DNA of 64,000 bases from Lentzea guizhouensis. GTDB taxonomy: Bacteria > Actinomycetota > Actinomycetes > Mycobacteriales > Pseudonocardiaceae. The stretch lies in NCBI RefSeq assembly GCF_001701025.1, contig NZ_CP016793.1, positions 5,394,001 through 5,458,000 of the forward strand, given 5' to 3'. The notes below the pieces were generated by a model. That model searched no databases, was not told where the DNA came from, and saw only the letters and a list, made by a program, of their open reading frames with translations. The stretch's first letter is position 1. The number at the start of each line of letters is the position of its first letter. Of the stretch, positions 62,102 to 64,000 are shown one piece after another. The translations under genes were made by a program, and so were the position numbers.

Positions 62102-63583
62102 CTAGCCGCGGTAGAAGTTGCCCTGGGTCTGCGCGTTGAACTCGTCCGTGCGGAACAGCTTCGCCACGAACGTGCGCGGGTCGCGCATGTCGACGACGTC
62201 GAAGCCGCGGCCCATCTCCGAGGAGTAGATGTAGCCGTTGTACCAGTACGTGGACCACGTACCGCCGCCCCCGCCGTTCGGCATCGGGCCGCGCTCGAAG
62301 AAGCCGATCTCACGCGGCTTGCTCGAGTTGGTGAAGTCCCACACCGAGATGCCGCCCTGGTACCAGGACTGCACCATGATGTCCTTGCCGGGCACCGGGA
62401 TCAGCGACCCGTTGTGCGCGACGCAGTTCTCCGTGTCGCCCTGCATGCGCGGGATCTTGTAGTAGGACTTGAAGACCAGCTTGCGGTCCTTGCCCTTGCC
62501 CACGATGTCGTAGATGCCGTTGGCACCGCGGTTCGGGCCGATCTTCTCGTTGCAGGTCGCGGCGCCACCGCCACCGAGCTCGTCGGTGAAGACGACCTTG
62601 GTGCCGCTGTTGTTGAAGGTGGCCGAGTGCCAGAACGCGAAGTGCGCGTCGTCCTGGACCCGGTGGATCTCCTTCAGGTTCTCCCGGTCGGAGATGTCCC
62701 ACAGCACGCCGTCACCCATGCACGCGCCGGCCGCGAGGTCGAGCTGCGGGTAGACGGTGATGTCGTGGCAACCGCTGGTGGCCGAGGTGTAGCCGGTCTC
62801 GATGGTGCCGGAACGGCCGGGGTTGGCGCCGTCCGGGAACACCACGGACGCCTTGAGCAGCGAGGCCGCTCCCGGGTTGCGGACCGGCACCTTCACGATC
62901 GAGATGAGGTCGTGCGGCGGCTGGCAGTCCGGGAACGCGGCGTTGGGCGAGTAGGACGAGACGTAGAGGTACACGTCCTTCTTGTTCTTGCTCGGCACCA
63001 TCGTGTGGGTGTGCGAACCACACGCGGTCTCGACGGCGGCGACGTAGCGCGGCGCGCTCTTGTTGCTGATGTCGAAGACCTTGATGCCCTCCCACGACGA
63101 CTTCTCCGTCGCCGGCTGGGAGACGCTGCTGCAGGAGTTGTCGCTGCGCGACGAGTCGGTCGACAGGAACAGCAGGTTCCCGTACACCGAGATGTCGTTC
63201 TGCGAGCCGGGGCAGAGCACCTGGCTCTTGATCGTCGGCTTCTTCGGGTTGCGGATGTCGTAGATGACGAAGCCGTCGTAGTTGCCGACGAACGCGTAGT
63301 TGTCCTGGAACGCGATGTCGGTCTGCGTCGAGCTGAGCGGAGCCTGCTTGTCCAGGTGGGCGACCGGGACCATGTTGCGGCTGCGCGAGATCTCGTCGAC
63401 ACCGGGGAGACCGCTGACCGCTTCCGCCTGCGCTTCGAGCTGAGCCTCGGTCAGGCCCTTGCCGTCCGCGGGCAGGTCGGGCTCGGCGTACGCGGGCGCG
63501 GTCAGCGTTGACAGCGTCAGCGCGAGCGCCCCCAGAACCGCCAACGGCGCTCTGCGCCGCCGGGCCGTTGCGCGTGAAGTCAC
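62102..63583 (-). CDS. Secreted LVIVD-repeat protein
   Basis: 493 residues with a signal peptide (RRRRAPLAVLGALALTLS ... AYA). The mature part is a beta-propeller of LVIVD-type repeats such as YAFVGNYDGFVIYDIRN, GIKVFDISN and GISVWDFTN, with repeated His and paired cysteines. Likely exported and cell-wall or surface associated. The 63584-63721 gap to the divergent DUF305 gene holds only promoter space. Confidence 0.9.
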   Translation of the reverse strand: MTSRATARRRRAPLAVLGALALTLSTLTAPAYAEPDLPADGKGLTEAQLEAQAEAVSGLPGVDEISRSRNMVPVAHLDKQAPLSSTQTDIAFQDNYAFVGNYDGFVIYDIRNPKKPTIKSQVLCPGSQNDISVYGNLLFLSTDSSRSDNSCSSVSQPATEKSSWEGIKVFDISNKSAPRYVAAVETACGSHTHTMVPSKNKKDVYLYVSSYSPNAAFPDCQPPHDLISIVKVPVRNPGAASLLKASVVFPDGANPGRSGTIETGYTSATSGCHDITVYPQLDLAAGACMGDGVLWDISDRENLKEIHRVQDDAHFAFWHSATFNNSGTKVVFTDELGGGGAATCNEKIGPNRGANGIYDIVGKGKDRKLVFKSYYKIPRMQGDTENCVAHNGSLIPVPGKDIMVQSWYQGGISVWDFTNSSKPREIGFFERGPMPNGGGGGTWSTYWYNGYIYSSEMGRGFDVVDMRDPRTFVAKLFRTDEFNAQTQGNFYRG

Positions 63584-63721
63584 TGCTTTTACCCCCTCAT
63601 AACAGGTTGGTGAGGGGGAGTATGTCCCTTCGCCTTGCTAAAGGCCAGCGTCTTTCGGAGGGTTGTCGGGTCTTCGTCCAGCCGGACAACGCCGGGGGGC
63701 GCGGACTGTATTGTCCGGGGC

Positions 63722-64000
63722 ATGCGTTCTGGGGTCGTGGCGATCGTGGCGGCATTCGCCCTGCTGGCAGGCTGCACGTCGGAGCCGGAGCAGGCGCCGA
63801 TCATCGCGCCGGACACTCCCGGCGGGTCGGCGCCGACCATCGCGCTGTCGGACGCGACCGGCGCCATCCCGCCGCCGCCCAACGACGCCGACCGCGACTA
63901 CGTGTCGATGATGATCGCGCACCACGAGCAGGCGCTCGCGATGACCAGGTTCGCCCCCGACCGCGCGGAGAACGCGACGGTGAAGGGCCTGGCGGACCGC
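63722..64000 (+). CDS. DUF305 lipoprotein (partial, 3' end off the window)
   Basis: The first 93 codons are present. A lipobox signal (AIVAAFALLAGCTS) is followed by a Pro-rich linker and the DUF305 motif VSMMIAHHEQALAMT, whose histidines are thought to bind metal. The rest lies beyond the right edge. Confidence 0.85.
   Translation, partial: MRSGVVAIVAAFALLAGCTSEPEQAPIIAPDTPGGSAPTIALSDATGAIPPPPNDADRDYVSMMIAHHEQALAMTRFAPDRAENATVKGLADR

Overview
High-GC actinobacterial DNA. Overlapping ATGA/GTGA start-stop junctions, many GTG starts, two AfsR/SARP-like STAND regulators, an LtrA protein, an LVIVD-repeat protein and a PPOX protein fit the Pseudonocardiales (Lentzea/Saccharothrix/Actinosynnema type). 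This placement is an inference from gene content, not from a marker phylogeny.

Left accessory block (1-11.2 kb). A minus-strand pair holds a very large DnaQ-exonuclease/DinG-helicase/RecQ-helicase fusion and a partner protein of unknown family that runs off the left edge. Divergent to it is a two-gene split STAND module: a membrane-anchored NB-ARC ATPase followed by a TPR-like helical protein. The block ends in a ~395-bp segment that finishes inside a truncated copy of tRNA-Val.

Genomic island (11.2-34.7 kb). It is bounded by 43-bp identical copies of the 3' part of tRNA-Val(CAC), each embedded in a ~395-bp imperfect direct repeat. The intact tRNA gene lies at the right end. Inside are an interrupted unknown gene, a SARP-like STAND-TPR regulator, a Ser/Thr kinase, and the centrepiece: a four-gene pPIWI_RE operon. 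The operon encodes a tandem-duplicated Cas4/AddB-like Fe-S nuclease, an REase-family protein with an apparently degenerate active site, a DinG-like helicase and the pPIWI_RE protein. Transposase remnants, a decayed IS630, an HNH-STAND-TPR protein, a toxin-like protein paired with an RHH-glycosyltransferase-like fusion, and a rotted purB pseudogene follow. No integrase is visible inside. The left block ends in the same kind of repeat, which suggests serial insertions at one tRNA-Val hotspot.

Core-like right half (34.8-64 kb). It holds a PGPGW membrane protein and an ECF sigma/anti-sigma locus disrupted by a 327-bp tandem duplication. A tRNA array (Gly-Cys-Val, then duplicated Gly-Val) leads into a tightly coupled TIR / KGGVGR-ATPase / small protein / AAA-HerA operon that looks like a second NTP-dependent conflict system. 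After it come a small exported peptide, an XRE regulator, a second SARP-STAND-TPR regulator divergent from a vWA protein, a PPOX enzyme, a ricin-type lectin, a frameshifted ArsR-like gene, a Fe/polyamine/phosphonate-type ABC transporter operon, LtrA, a GNAT enzyme, a HEAT-like protein, a VOC protein with an MFS exporter, an LVIVD-repeat protein and a partial DUF305 lipoprotein.

Working view (inference): the first 44 kb collects several NTPase-plus-nuclease or NTPase-plus-TIR modules next to tRNA genes, as expected for a defence hotspot. The strongest candidate for an under-described system is the pPIWI_RE operon with its extra duplicated Fe-S nuclease.
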